Below are positions 1 to 8,199 of a stretch of DNA of 14,772 nt, one piece after another. The DNA is from Pseudomonadota bacterium (lineage in GTDB: Bacteria; Desulfobacterota; Desulfovibrionia; Desulfovibrionales; Desulfovibrionaceae): assembly GCA_023390395.1 (NCBI GenBank), contig JAEWCY010000164.1, forward strand, positions 1 to 14,772. The letters run 5' to 3'. Position 1 is the stretch's first letter; each line of letters starts with the position of its first letter. The notes beneath the pieces are model-generated. The model worked only from the letters and a program-made list of their open reading frames with translations, was not told the origin of the DNA and ran no database searches. The translations under genes were made by a program, and so were the position numbers.

Positions 1-465
1 GCCCCGGCCGCGCCGCGCCCTTTCGCGCCCCAGGCCGCGCCAACCGCGCCGACGCCCGGCATCCGCCTGGCCGGGCATATCGAGCGGGAAGGCGACGTGG
101 CCTTCGAGCCGGGCCAGACCGTCGGCAGGCCGGGTTCCAGGAGACGCCTCGAGGCCGTGGCCCTCTATGCCGAGGGCGTGGCCCTGCACGAGATCGAATA
201 CGCCGCCGTCAGCCACGACGGACGCCTGATGCCCTGGGTCTGCCCCCCTCAGTTCACCGGCAGCCGGGGCCTGGGCCTGCCCCTGATCGGCTTCGCGGCC
301 AGGCTCTCGGGCGACGCCGCCGCGCGCTACGACATCGTCTATTCGGGCAGCTTCATCCAGGGCGGACCGGCCGGCCCCGTGGCCAACGGCGAGTTCCTCG
401 CCTCCCCGGTCCAGGGCGACCACCTGGAGACCCTGCGCGTGACGTTCGCGCCGAAAAAGGCCTAG
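1..465 (+). CDS. C-terminal part of a protein with hydrophobic-W-like repeats (5' end outside window)
   Basis: The reading frame is open from the first base to a TAG at 463-465, so the visible 154 residues are the C-terminal end of a longer protein. It starts with an Ala/Pro-rich stretch of about 20 residues that looks like a flexible linker. About three short repeat-like units follow. One contains RRLEAVALY, one contains IEYAAVSHDG...PWV...TGSRGLGLPLIGFAARL, and the last reads YSGSFIQGG...NGEFLASP...LETLRVTF. The pattern of a conserved Trp, a TG or NG turn and a closing LEA/LET segment resembles ChW (clostridial hydrophobic W) repeats, which are usually found on surface proteins; this is recognition by eye, not a search. 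It lies 132 bp upstream of a glycosyltransferase on the same strand and may belong to the same glycan cluster. Enzymatic function is unknown. An internal GTG at 97 is unlikely to be the true start because coding character continues upstream. Confidence 0.6.
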   Translation, partial: APAAPRPFAPQAAPTAPTPGIRLAGHIEREGDVAFEPGQTVGRPGSRRRLEAVALYAEGVALHEIEYAAVSHDGRLMPWVCPPQFTGSRGLGLPLIGFAARLSGDAAARYDIVYSGSFIQGGPAGPVANGEFLASPVQGDHLETLRVTFAPKKA

Positions 466-597
466 CCGGCCCGACGGGGCTTGCCCGGTCCGTCGCCGCG
501 CCAGGCGCGTCCGCCGTCGGGGACGATTCCCCCGCCGCGGCGGCCGCGTCCGGCCGTCGTCGGGCCGCAGCCTGGCCGCAGCCGAAGCGAGGCCGCC

Positions 598-1848
598 ATG
601 CAGCCGGACCTGACCGTCCTTTTCGTCCACAAGGATTTCCCCAGCCAGTTCCGGGGGCTGCTCGAGCATTTCCTGCGCCGCCCCGGCACGCGGGTCGCCG
701 CCATCCGGGATGGAAGCAAGGGGCTTGCCATCCCGGGCGTCGTGGACGCGCCCTACGACGGCCCCGGCGAGGGGCCCCAGGGGTTGGACCAGTACGCCCG
801 CCAGGTGGAGGAGCAGATCCGGCGCGGCCGGGCCGCCATGGAAGCGGCCAAGGCCCTGCGCCGGGCCGGCTTCGTCCCGGACCTCGTCTACGCCCATCCC
901 GGCTGGGGCGAGGCGCTGTTCCTCAAGGACGTCTTTCCGAGCGCCCGGCTGATCGCCTACTGCGAGCACTACTACCTTCCGCGGGAGGGCGACGCGGCCT
1001 TCGACCCGGAGTTTCCGCTCCTGGAATACCACTGGCCCATCGTCACCCTGCAAAATACGGCGGGCCTGCTCGCCCTGGCCGCCTGCGACCGGGGCGTCTC
1101 CCCCACCTTCTGGCAGCGGGGGAACTATCCCCGCCCCTGGCAGGAGCGCATCGCGGTCGTGCACGAGGGCGTGGACACCGATCTCGCCCGCCCCGACGCT
1201 TCGGCCCGGCTGCGCCTGGACGGCCTGCCCGGGGAACTGGCCAACGGCGACGAGGTCGTCACCTACATGGCCCGGGACCTCGAACCGTATCGCGGCTTCC
1301 ACGTCTTCATGCGCTGCCTGCCCCATCTGCTGCGGCTGCGGCCGGGCTGCCGCGTGCTCGTGGTGGGGCGCGAGGGCGTAAGCTACGGCATGAAGCCGCC
1401 CTTCGGCCAAAGCTACGCCCGGCGCTACAAGGCCCAGTACCCTGTCGACCCGGACCGGGTGTTCTTCCGCGACACCCTGCCCTATCCCGATTTCCTCAAG
1501 GTCCTCCAGGTCTCGGCCTGCCACGTGTACCTGACCTATCCCTTCGTCCTGTCCTGGTCGGTCCTCGAGGCCATGGCCGCCGGCTGCCTGCTGGTCGGCT
1601 CGGACACGCCGCCGGTGCGCGAGGTGGTGACCGACGGGGAAAACGGCTTTCTTGCGGACTTCTTCGATCACGAGGCCCTGGCGGCGCGCATCGCCTCGGT
1701 CCTTGAGGCCCGCAACGACCTGGCGCACGTGCGCCGGGCCGCCCGGGAAACGGTGCTCGCGCGCTACGACAAGAAAAAGGTCTGCCTGCCGGCGCATCTG
1801 CGCCTGGCCGAGCGAGTCCTGGCCGGAGATTACGATGCCGAAGCCTGA
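598..1848 (+). CDS. GT4-family glycosyltransferase (Glyco_trans_4_3 plus Glycos_transf_1 type)
   Basis: This 416-residue protein probably transfers a sugar from a nucleotide donor onto a surface glycan or protein; donor and acceptor cannot be read from sequence. Residues 7-200 match the Glyco_trans_4_3 N-terminal domain. Its hallmarks are FPSQFRGLL (14-22), GFVPDLVYAHPGWGEALFLKDVFP (91-114), YCEHYY, FDPEFP, SPTFWQ and VVHEGVDT (187-194). The C-terminal half is a GT-B donor domain with YLTYPFVLSWSVLEAMAAG (311-329) and PPVREVVTDGENGF. Glu324 fits the second Glu of the EX7E motif, and the first Glu is Phe316, as I recall for this subfamily. No signal peptide or membrane segment is visible, so it is cytoplasmic. 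The ATG at 598 is chosen because GCGAGG lies five bases before it and family similarity begins there; a TTG at 481 in frame would add a low-complexity Arg/Pro tail. Its stop overlaps the next gene by 14 bp. Confidence 0.9.
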   Translation: MQPDLTVLFVHKDFPSQFRGLLEHFLRRPGTRVAAIRDGSKGLAIPGVVDAPYDGPGEGPQGLDQYARQVEEQIRRGRAAMEAAKALRRAGFVPDLVYAHPGWGEALFLKDVFPSARLIAYCEHYYLPREGDAAFDPEFPLLEYHWPIVTLQNTAGLLALAACDRGVSPTFWQRGNYPRPWQERIAVVHEGVDTDLARPDASARLRLDGLPGELANGDEVVTYMARDLEPYRGFHVFMRCLPHLLRLRPGCRVLVVGREGVSYGMKPPFGQSYARRYKAQYPVDPDRVFFRDTLPYPDFLKVLQVSACHVYLTYPFVLSWSVLEAMAAGCLLVGSDTPPVREVVTDGENGFLADFFDHEALAARIASVLEARNDLAHVRRAARETVLARYDKKKVCLPAHLRLAERVLAGDYDAEA

Positions 1849-3115
1849 GCGGGCCCTCGCCCCCCCTTCCCCGGCCGCCTTGCAAGCCCTGGCGCAGGCC
1901 AAGGCCCTGGCCGCCGCCGGAGACCTGGCCCAAGCCCGGCAGCGGGCCCTGCCCGTGCTCGGCGAACCGGCCCTGCACGTGGCGGCCCTGCTGCTGCTGC
2001 ACGACCTGGCCCGCCGCCAGGGCGACGCAGCCGAGGCCCTGCGCCTGGCCGGGCGGGCCGCCAGACTCGCTCCCGACAGCTCGCGCGCCCAAAGCCTTTT
2101 CGCCATGGCCCAGACCGACGCCGGCCGCCACGCGGCGGCCCTGGGCACGGCCCGCCGCGCCCTGATCCTCGAACCCGACGAGCCCCTGGCCATGGCCGCC
2201 CTTTTCGCGGCGGCCGGAAGGTTGGGGCGGCCGCAAGCGGTCCGGGACGTTGCCGTGGCCGCCCTGGCCGCGCCGGTCCCCTCGCCGGAACTGGCCCCCA
2301 TGGCCTCCCGGATTCTGGCCGCCCTGGCCGAGGACGGCTCCTTCGGCGTACTGCGCTCCGCCGATGACAACGAGATCGCCGGGGTAACGGCCCCGGGAGC
2401 GGCGCAGGTAGAGCTGCTGGCCGACGGCAAGCGCCTAGCCCGGGTCATGGCCGACAAGCCTTTCCTGGCCGGGCTGGGCCTGGCCGCCTTCCGCTACGCG
2501 CCGCCGAAGCTCCTGGCCCCCGGCACGACGGTCGAGGCCGTGCTGGCCGCCACCGGCCGGCCCCTGCACGGCAGTCCGCGCATCGTGGAGGCGCGCCGCG
2601 CGCCCTCCCCGGGGCCGGTGCGCGGCGCGGTCCGGGCCCTTCCCGACGGCCGCGTCGTCGGACATTTGTACGATCCGGCCCGGCCCACGGCGCGCCTGCG
2701 CCTGGCCCTGGTCCCGGACGGCGACCCGGCCGGAACCGTCTTCGCCACGGCCGACGCTTTCGAGGCCGACCTCCTGGCCCGGGGCTTCGGCGACGGGAAA
2801 CACGCTTTCGACGTGGTCTGGCCCCACGACGCGCAGCGCCCTGGCCGCCGCGTCCGGGTCCTGGCGGAGGACACGGGAGAACCGTTGGCCGGCTCGCCCG
2901 TGACGGTGCCCCGACCCCGGGAGGCCGGGGCGGCCCTGTGCCGCCTCAACGCCTGGCTGCGGGAGGCCGGGCGCACGCCGGACGCGCCCCCGCCCCTGCC
3001 CGAGGCCTGCCGGGGCGCGCTGCTCGACCTGGCCCGCAGCGCCCTGGCCGCCCTGGCCGGCCAGTACGAGGCCGCCGCCGCGAAATCGGAAACGCCGGGG
3101 GACGCCCATGCCTGA
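1835..3115 (+). CDS. TPR protein with duplicated beta domain, glycosyltransferase-associated
   Basis: This 426-residue protein is probably an accessory or scaffold for the two glycosyltransferases that flank it. Residues 15-125 are Ala/Leu-rich helix pairs with the spacing of TPR repeats (GDLAQARQRALPVL, GDAAEALRLAGRAARLAP, AGRHAAALGTARRALILEP). Residues 170-252 and 262-356 look like two copies of one beta-rich module. Each runs from a G-x-(V/L) opening through a 'DG' turn and an R-Y or GDGKHAF segment to a 'PL.GSP' ending (LHGSPRI at 244-250, LAGSPVTV at 351-358). I have seen such modules beside or inside glycosyltransferases of sulfate reducers, but no catalytic motif is evident. The ATG at 1835 lies inside the end of the GT4 gene, with GGAG six bases upstream, so translation is likely coupled. 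It overlaps the next gene by 8 bp. No signal peptide is seen. The functional role is inference from context. Confidence 0.75.
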   Translation: MPKPERALAPPSPAALQALAQAKALAAAGDLAQARQRALPVLGEPALHVAALLLLHDLARRQGDAAEALRLAGRAARLAPDSSRAQSLFAMAQTDAGRHAAALGTARRALILEPDEPLAMAALFAAAGRLGRPQAVRDVAVAALAAPVPSPELAPMASRILAALAEDGSFGVLRSADDNEIAGVTAPGAAQVELLADGKRLARVMADKPFLAGLGLAAFRYAPPKLLAPGTTVEAVLAATGRPLHGSPRIVEARRAPSPGPVRGAVRALPDGRVVGHLYDPARPTARLRLALVPDGDPAGTVFATADAFEADLLARGFGDGKHAFDVVWPHDAQRPGRRVRVLAEDTGEPLAGSPVTVPRPREAGAALCRLNAWLREAGRTPDAPPPLPEACRGALLDLARSALAALAGQYEAAAAKSETPGDAHA

Positions 3116-5129
3116 AGCCACCTCAGCCCCCCTGCCCGTGGACGTCGTCGTGCCGGTCTACAAGGGGCACGCCCTGACCCGCGCCTGCCTGGAATCGATC
3201 CTCGGCGCGGCCAACCGCACGCCCTGCCGGGTCGTGGTCATAAACGACCGCTCGCCCGAGCCGGAACTGACGGCCTGGCTGCGAAAGCTCGCTGCCTCCG
3301 GGCGCGTCCTGCTTCTGGAAAACGCCCGCAACCTGGGCTTTCCGGCCACGGCCAACCGGGGCCTGGCCCTGTCCCCCGGCCATGACCGCGTCCTCGTCAA
3401 CAGCGACGTCGTGGTCTTCGACGGCTGGCTCGACCGCCTGGCCGCCGCCGTCCACGCCGCCCCGGACATCGGCACGGCCACGCCCTTTTCCAACAACGCC
3501 ACCATCTGCTCCTACCCGCTGCCCAACCGGGACAATCCCCTGCCCGCGGACATCGACGCAATGGGCCTCGACGCCCTGTTCGCCGCGCAAAACGCCGGGC
3601 GCGCCGTGGACCTGCCCACGGCCGTGGGCTTTTGCCTGTACATCCGGGGAGCCTGCCTGGAGGAAACGGGGTTTTTCGACGCCGACGCCTTCGGCGCGGG
3701 CTACGGCGAGGAGAACGATTTCTGCCTGCGAGCCGCCCGGCTCGGCTGGCGGCACGTGCTGGCCGGCGACGTCTTCGCCGTGCACGCCGGCGGGGCCTCC
3801 TTCGGCAAGGACAAGGACCCGGCCCTGGCCCGCAACCTGGCCGTGCTGGCCGCGCGCCATCCCGGCTACCTGGCCGCCGTGGCCGCCTTCACCCGGGCGG
3901 ACCCGGTTGCGCCCCTGCGCCGGGCCGTGGACGTGGCGAGGCTGCGCCACGCCGACGCCGGGCCCCTGGTCGTGCGCCTGTGCCACGCCAAGGACGGAGG
4001 CACGGCCAGGCGGCTGGCCGACGAGGCGAAAGAGCTGACCGCCGCCGGCTATCTGCCGGCCACCCTCGTCCCGGCGGACCAGGACGCCCCGGACGCCCGC
4101 GTGCGCCTTGGCCTGGACCACCCGGAGGTTCCGGCCGAACTCGTCTACGACCTGTCCCATGAATTGCCGCTGCTCGTGGCGGATTTGCAGGCCCTCGGCA
4201 TCGCCGGCTGCATCTTCCACCATTTCCTGGACCTGCCGCCGCGACTGCTCGACCTGCCCGAGCTTTGCGGCGTGCCCCACGAGGCGCGCATCCACGACTA
4301 CGGCTGGTTTTGCCCGAGCATCAACTGCATCGACGACTCGGGACTGTGCTGCGGCGAGCCCGACACGGCCGCCTGCCAGCGTTGCGCCGACGTCAACGGC
4401 ACGGACATGCCGCACCTGACCGTGGAAGCGCTCCTCGACCAGTCCGCGCGCCTGCTCGGCACGGCGGCGCGGGTCGTGGCCCCGAGCGCCGACGCGGCCG
4501 GGCGCGTCGCCCGGCGCTTTCCCGCCGCCCGGGTGGAAGTCGTGCCCCATCCCGAGCCGCCTTTCGCCCCGCCGCCCCGGCCGGCGATCCTGCCCTGGGA
4601 CGGCGCGACCGAGATCCGGCTGGCCGTGGTCGGGGCCATCGGCGAGCACAAGGGCTACGGCGTGCTGCTCGCCATGGCCCGCGACGCCAACCGGCGCGGC
4701 CTGCCCCTGCGTTTTCTCGTGGCCGGCCACACCAGGGACGACTTTCCGCTTTTCGCCACGGACAAGGCCTTCGTTTCGGGGCGGTACCACGAGGAGGACG
4801 CCGTGGACGTCATCCGCGAACTCGACTGCCACGCCGCCCTTTTCCTTTCGGTGTGGCCGGAGACCTGGTGCTACACCCTGACCGAGGCTTGGCGGGCCGG
4901 ACTCTGGGCCGTGGGCTTCGACCTCGGCGCCGTGGGCGAGCGCATCGCGGCCACGGGATTCGGCTGGCGCTTGCCGCCGACGCGCAACGGAGGGGCCGTC
5001 AACGACCGCTTGTTGGCCCTTTTTCAACAGCCACCTCCCGGTGGTTCCCGGCTCGATCTCGAAGAGGCGTCCCTCAGGCAACCTATATTGGCCACCGCTA
5101 GCGGCTGCGGGAGCGATTGTCAATGGTAA
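3108..5129 (+). CDS. Two-domain glycosyltransferase, GT2 followed by GT4-like
   Basis: This 673-residue protein carries two glycosyltransferase folds. Residues 11-230 are a GT2 (GT-A) domain. It begins VDVVVPVYKG, has INDRSP (45-50), NLGFPATANRG, an LVNSDV motif (96-101) at the metal-binding DXD position, and GYGEENDFCLRAARLGW (198-214). Residues 285-640 form a GT-B-like domain with KDGGTARRL, a cysteine-rich segment (C402, C407, C414, C415, C423, C426, after HDYGWFCP), VVGAIGEHKGYGVLL, and an EX7E motif at Glu585-Glu593 in PETWCYTLTEAW. The Cys-rich HDY...CP...CG...C..C segment recurs in glycan-synthesis GT4 enzymes and may bind a metal, which is inference. The ATG at 3108 has GGGGGA upstream and overlaps the previous stop. 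The last ~35 residues (after about 638) read as atypical, with a QPPPGG turn and SGCGSDCQW ending, and base composition shifts there. The original C-terminus may have been replaced. Confidence 0.88.
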   Translation: MPEATSAPLPVDVVVPVYKGHALTRACLESILGAANRTPCRVVVINDRSPEPELTAWLRKLAASGRVLLLENARNLGFPATANRGLALSPGHDRVLVNSDVVVFDGWLDRLAAAVHAAPDIGTATPFSNNATICSYPLPNRDNPLPADIDAMGLDALFAAQNAGRAVDLPTAVGFCLYIRGACLEETGFFDADAFGAGYGEENDFCLRAARLGWRHVLAGDVFAVHAGGASFGKDKDPALARNLAVLAARHPGYLAAVAAFTRADPVAPLRRAVDVARLRHADAGPLVVRLCHAKDGGTARRLADEAKELTAAGYLPATLVPADQDAPDARVRLGLDHPEVPAELVYDLSHELPLLVADLQALGIAGCIFHHFLDLPPRLLDLPELCGVPHEARIHDYGWFCPSINCIDDSGLCCGEPDTAACQRCADVNGTDMPHLTVEALLDQSARLLGTAARVVAPSADAAGRVARRFPAARVEVVPHPEPPFAPPPRPAILPWDGATEIRLAVVGAIGEHKGYGVLLAMARDANRRGLPLRFLVAGHTRDDFPLFATDKAFVSGRYHEEDAVDVIRELDCHAALFLSVWPETWCYTLTEAWRAGLWAVGFDLGAVGERIAATGFGWRLPPTRNGGAVNDRLLALFQQPPPGGSRLDLEEASLRQPILATASGCGSDCQW

Positions 5130-5549
5130 AATTATTTTTTCGATAACTATTCCTATTAAATGCGCACAATTAAGACGGTATCTAAATATTATTTACAAAA
5201 GAATATTAAAATACTCATGATTCCTGCGCCGTTCCCCTCCTGACGGAAAAGCGCAGCTTGCCGGATTTATTTAAATATTGGAGACATCAAACCGGGCGGC
5301 GGGAGTTGCCGCGGGCACTGCGCTTGCCAAGACGTTGGGGATCAAGCAAGGAGCGGCGTCTTCGTCCAAACGGCACATGCGCTCCCGCCCATCCGGATCG
5401 CCAAGGTCAAATGCGTTTCCCGTTGCAGCGGAGAGGCTGTCCTGCGGGTCGTCCCCGCGGACCGTATCCGTGAGGCAGCGCCGTCCGCCGTCTTTTGTTC
5501 GACGCGACGAGGGTGTATCCGACACCGACAACAGCTTCAGGGGGACAAC
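5130..5549. other. 420-bp gene-free gap with AT-rich island
   Basis: No convincing gene lies here on either strand. The first ~90 bases (about 5124-5218) are strikingly AT-rich against a background near 70% GC, with runs such as AAATTATTTTTT and several AATATT or TATTA stretches. A second AT patch (ATTTATTTAAATATT) follows at 5265-5279. The remainder, 5280-5549, returns to high GC without coding character, ending in the GGGGGAC ribosome site of the permease gene. The AT-rich part may contain promoters for the permease gene. TTGTCA at 5118-5123 and TATTAT at 5188-5193 are single-box matches, but neither has a good partner at 16-18 bp, so I call no promoter. CCGCTAGCGG (5096-5105), a perfect 10-bp palindrome, lies just inside the upstream gene. 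No hairpin followed by a T-run was found to end the glycan operon. Confidence 0.55.
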
Positions 5550-6908
5550 ATGGACACGCGAAGCGAGGCCACGCCGACCGCCCAGGCGGCTCCCAAGCAG
5601 ATCGGGCTTTTCTCCGCCGTCGCCATCGGCATCGGCGGCATGGTCGGCGGCGGCGTGTACGCCATCTTCGGCACGGCGGCCAAGGTGGCCGGCTCGGCCC
5701 TGTGGATGTCGTTTCTGCTCGGCGCGCTGGTCGCCCTGGGCACCTCGTACAACTACGCCAAGCTCGGGGCGCGCTACCCCACCAAGGGCGGCGCGGTGGA
5801 ATTCCTCGTCCGGGGGATCGGCGACGGCGTGGTCAGCGGCGGGCTCAACATCTACATGTGGATCGGCTACGTCATCGCCCTGGCCATGTACGCCGCCGGC
5901 TTCGCCGGCTACATGGCGACCTTCTTCCCCCAGGCCCACCTTCCCTGGCTGCCCAAGGCCGTGGCCGCCGGCGCGGTGCTGCTTTTCACCGGGGTCAACG
6001 TCCTCGGCGCGGCCTACGTCGGCCGCTCGGAGATGCTCACCGTGGCCGTGAACCTGGGGGTGCTGGCCATCTTTTCCATCTGGGGCTGCGCCACGGCCGA
6101 CTGGAACGGCCTGTCCTCCGCGGGCTGGGCCTCGCCCTCGGGCATCGTCTTCGGCGGCGGCATGCTGTTCATCGCCTACGAAGGCTTCGGCCTGGTGACC
6201 AACGCCGCCGGGGACATGCCCGACCCGGCGCGCATCCTGCCCAAGGCGCTCTACATTTCCGTGGCCGCCGTCTGCCTCGTCTATCTGGGCGTGGCCCTGG
6301 CCGTGCTCGGCCACCTGTCCCTGCCGGCCATCGACGCGGCCAGCGACTACGCGCTGTCCGAGGCGGCCCGGACCTTCATGGGCGGCTCGGGATTCGCCTG
6401 CATCGCCGTGGGGGCGCTTTTCGCCACGGCCGCCGCGCTCAACGCCACGCTCTACGGCGCGGCCAACGTCTGCTACATGATCGCCCGCGACGGCGAGCTG
6501 CCGGGCGTGTTCGACCGCATGGCCTGGAAGCGCGCCCCGGAAGGACTTTTCCTCACCTCCGGGCTGGTGCTGGTCTTCGTGCTCTTCTTCGACCTCTCGA
6601 GCGTGGCCATGATGGGCAGCGGGGCCTTTCTGTTCATCTACGCCGCCGTGGCCGCCGCCCACCTGCGCCTGCGGACCGAGACCGGGGGACGGCCGGCGCT
6701 GATCTGGCTGTCCATCGCCTTGTGCCTGGCCCTTCTGGCCGTGCTCGGGGCCAACATGTTCACGCACTCCAAGCCGGCCTTCTGGACCATGCTCGGGCTT
6801 TTCCCCTTCTGTTTCGGCCTGGAATGGGCCTACCGCCGGCTGACCGGCCGCCGGCTCAGGCTCGGACGCGGCCAGGCTTCCCCGGGAAAAGCGCGGCCAG
6901 GCCGTTGA
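5550..6908 (+). CDS. APC-superfamily amino-acid/polyamine-type permease
   Basis: This 452-residue inner-membrane protein is almost entirely hydrophobic segments joined by short loops, consistent with about 12 membrane helices. The first helix holds the APC hallmark GIGGMVGGGVYAIFG (residues 27-41), the glycine-rich unwound stretch that contacts substrate in this fold. It is followed by ARYPTKGGAVEFL (74-86), IAYEGFGLVTNAAGDMPDP (208-226) at the helix-6 position, and NATLYGAANVCYMIARDGELP (298-318) around helix 8. These place it among amino-acid or related organic-cation transporters driven by ion gradients. The exact substrate cannot be told. The ATG at 5550 has GGGGGA just upstream. The gene stands alone on its strand after the AT-rich gap. 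Its last 17 codons plus stop overlap the 3' end of the oppositely oriented ClC gene, so its Lys/Arg/Gly-rich tail (RRLRLGRGQASPGKARPGR) is partly dictated by that overlap. Confidence 0.88.
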   Translation: MDTRSEATPTAQAAPKQIGLFSAVAIGIGGMVGGGVYAIFGTAAKVAGSALWMSFLLGALVALGTSYNYAKLGARYPTKGGAVEFLVRGIGDGVVSGGLNIYMWIGYVIALAMYAAGFAGYMATFFPQAHLPWLPKAVAAGAVLLFTGVNVLGAAYVGRSEMLTVAVNLGVLAIFSIWGCATADWNGLSSAGWASPSGIVFGGGMLFIAYEGFGLVTNAAGDMPDPARILPKALYISVAAVCLVYLGVALAVLGHLSLPAIDAASDYALSEAARTFMGGSGFACIAVGALFATAAALNATLYGAANVCYMIARDGELPGVFDRMAWKRAPEGLFLTSGLVLVFVLFFDLSSVAMMGSGAFLFIYAAVAAAHLRLRTETGGRPALIWLSIALCLALLAVLGANMFTHSKPAFWTMLGLFPFCFGLEWAYRRLTGRRLRLGRGQASPGKARPGR

Positions 6909-8199
6909 CGGGGGCTCCGGCCCCTGCCCGGACCCGGTTCGAAAGGAGCGTGAACGTCGCGTACGATCCGGTCACGGCAAAGATCAGGGGATAGAAGAAG
7001 TCGTGGGGAAAACGCGTGAACTCGAAGACGAGCACGACGGCGGTTGCGGGCATGTTCATGGACGCGGCCAGAAACGCCCCGGCCCCAACGACGGCCAGGC
7101 TCGCCGGCGCGATGGCCGGAAAGGCCAGGTTCCATAATCCGGCGGTCGCGGTCGCCAGCATCGCCCCGAGCGTCATGCCCGGGGTCAGCAGGCCGCCTTC
7201 CGCGCCGGCGCGCAGGCTCGCCGTGATAAAGAGGAACTTGAGCCCAAGCAGGACCGCCGCGAAGCCGGACGTCATCTCGTTGTAAAAGACGAGCTGCAAC
7301 GGCCCCTTGCCATTGCCCAGAAGCTCCGGGAAAGGCGCGGCCATGACCCCGAGCGCCAAAAACTGGATAAGGCAGGCCGGCACGAGCCGCCAGTCCCGGG
7401 GGGCCTGGCTCCGCGCGGCCGCGGCGGCCCGGGTGAAGACGAAGGCCGCCGCGCCCAGAAGCGGTCCGACCGCGACGGCCCAGGCCACCAGGGAGGCGGA
7501 GATCGCCTGCTGCGGGAAAACGTACTGCGACACGTCGCCAAGGCCGATCCAGGCGACCATGGCGGCGACGCCCGAGGCGGCCATGGCCGGCAGCAGCGCC
7601 GGGAAGCGAAACGTCCCGAGCAATACCTCCAAGGTGAAGAGCGCGCCGCCAAGCGGCACGTTGTACACGGCCGCCAACCCCGCCCCGGCCGCCGCAGCGA
7701 CCATGACCTTCGTCTCCTCGGCCGTGAGCCCGGCCCACTGGGCCAGCTTCCCGGCATAGGCCGCGGCGATCTCCCTGGGCGCGACCTCGCGCCCGAGCGG
7801 CGAGCCCAGGGCCACGGTCACGATCTGCAACAGGGCGTGGAGGGTGGTGGCGACCACGGGCATCCGGTGGTCGTCGGAGGCCACCGCCTTGCGGATGGAC
7901 ACGAGGGGCCGGCAGCGCCCGTAGACGAACCACCAGCCAAGGCCCGCCGCCAGGCCGCACGCGCCGAGCGCGACCACCCGCCGCGCCGGGCTGGCCCCGG
8001 TCACCCCTTGCAGAAAGCTTTGCGTCCCGTGCAGGTGAAAGACGTCGTAGCCGAAGGCCACGTGCTGGATGGCGTGCAGGAGCAGGGCCAGGCACATGCC
8101 GCCGAGGCCGGCGACCACGCCCGTGGCGAGCGTGACCAGCGCCAGCCTGACCGGGGAGGAGCGTCGCGCCGTATCCATTTCATTTTCGTTCGCGTGCAT
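6856..8199 (-). CDS. ClC-family chloride channel/transporter, GSPLGREVAP subgroup
   Basis: This 447-residue integral membrane protein belongs to the voltage-gated chloride channel family, which moves Cl- (or F- and other anions) as a channel or as an H+ antiporter. The signature helix reads GSPLGREVAPREIAAAYAGKL (132-152), equivalent to GREGP, with Glu138 at the external gating-glutamate position (E148 in E. coli ClC). AGLAAVYNVPLGGALFTLEVLLGTFR (173-198) aligns with the helix that carries E202/E203 in E. coli; the internal proton glutamate E203 is Val192 here. The GSGIP motif is not recognisable (RCRPLVSIRKA instead). GGLLTPGMTLGA (335-346) replaces the GxFxP filter region, and ATAVVLVFEFT (385-395) matches the late conserved helix. 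The ATG at 8199 is chosen because GAGGGA precedes it by about nine bases; an in-frame start 54 codons upstream would add an atypical tail. The 3' end overlaps the APC permease gene by 53 bp. Confidence 0.9.
   Translation of the reverse strand: MHANENEMDTARRSSPVRLALVTLATGVVAGLGGMCLALLLHAIQHVAFGYDVFHLHGTQSFLQGVTGASPARRVVALGACGLAAGLGWWFVYGRCRPLVSIRKAVASDDHRMPVVATTLHALLQIVTVALGSPLGREVAPREIAAAYAGKLAQWAGLTAEETKVMVAAAAGAGLAAVYNVPLGGALFTLEVLLGTFRFPALLPAMAASGVAAMVAWIGLGDVSQYVFPQQAISASLVAWAVAVGPLLGAAAFVFTRAAAAARSQAPRDWRLVPACLIQFLALGVMAAPFPELLGNGKGPLQLVFYNEMTSGFAAVLLGLKFLFITASLRAGAEGGLLTPGMTLGAMLATATAGLWNLAFPAIAPASLAVVGAGAFLAASMNMPATAVVLVFEFTRFPHDFFYPLIFAVTGSYATFTLLSNRVRAGAGAPVNGLAALFPGKPGRVRA

Noticed and set aside
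481..597. TTG-initiated N-terminal extension of the GT4 gene
   Set aside because: The added 39 residues are low-complexity Arg/Pro, and the ATG at 598 has a ribosome site and begins the family match.
3123..5123. 666-codon minus-strand frame opposite the GT2-GT4 gene
   Set aside because: The same GC-driven artefact: repetitive Gly/Gln/Val/Arg composition, no ribosome site, and a clear glycosyltransferase on the other strand.
5258..5473. 71-codon plus-strand frame in the gap before the permease
   Set aside because: Arg/Pro-rich translation with no recognisable motif or ribosome site; looks like chance.
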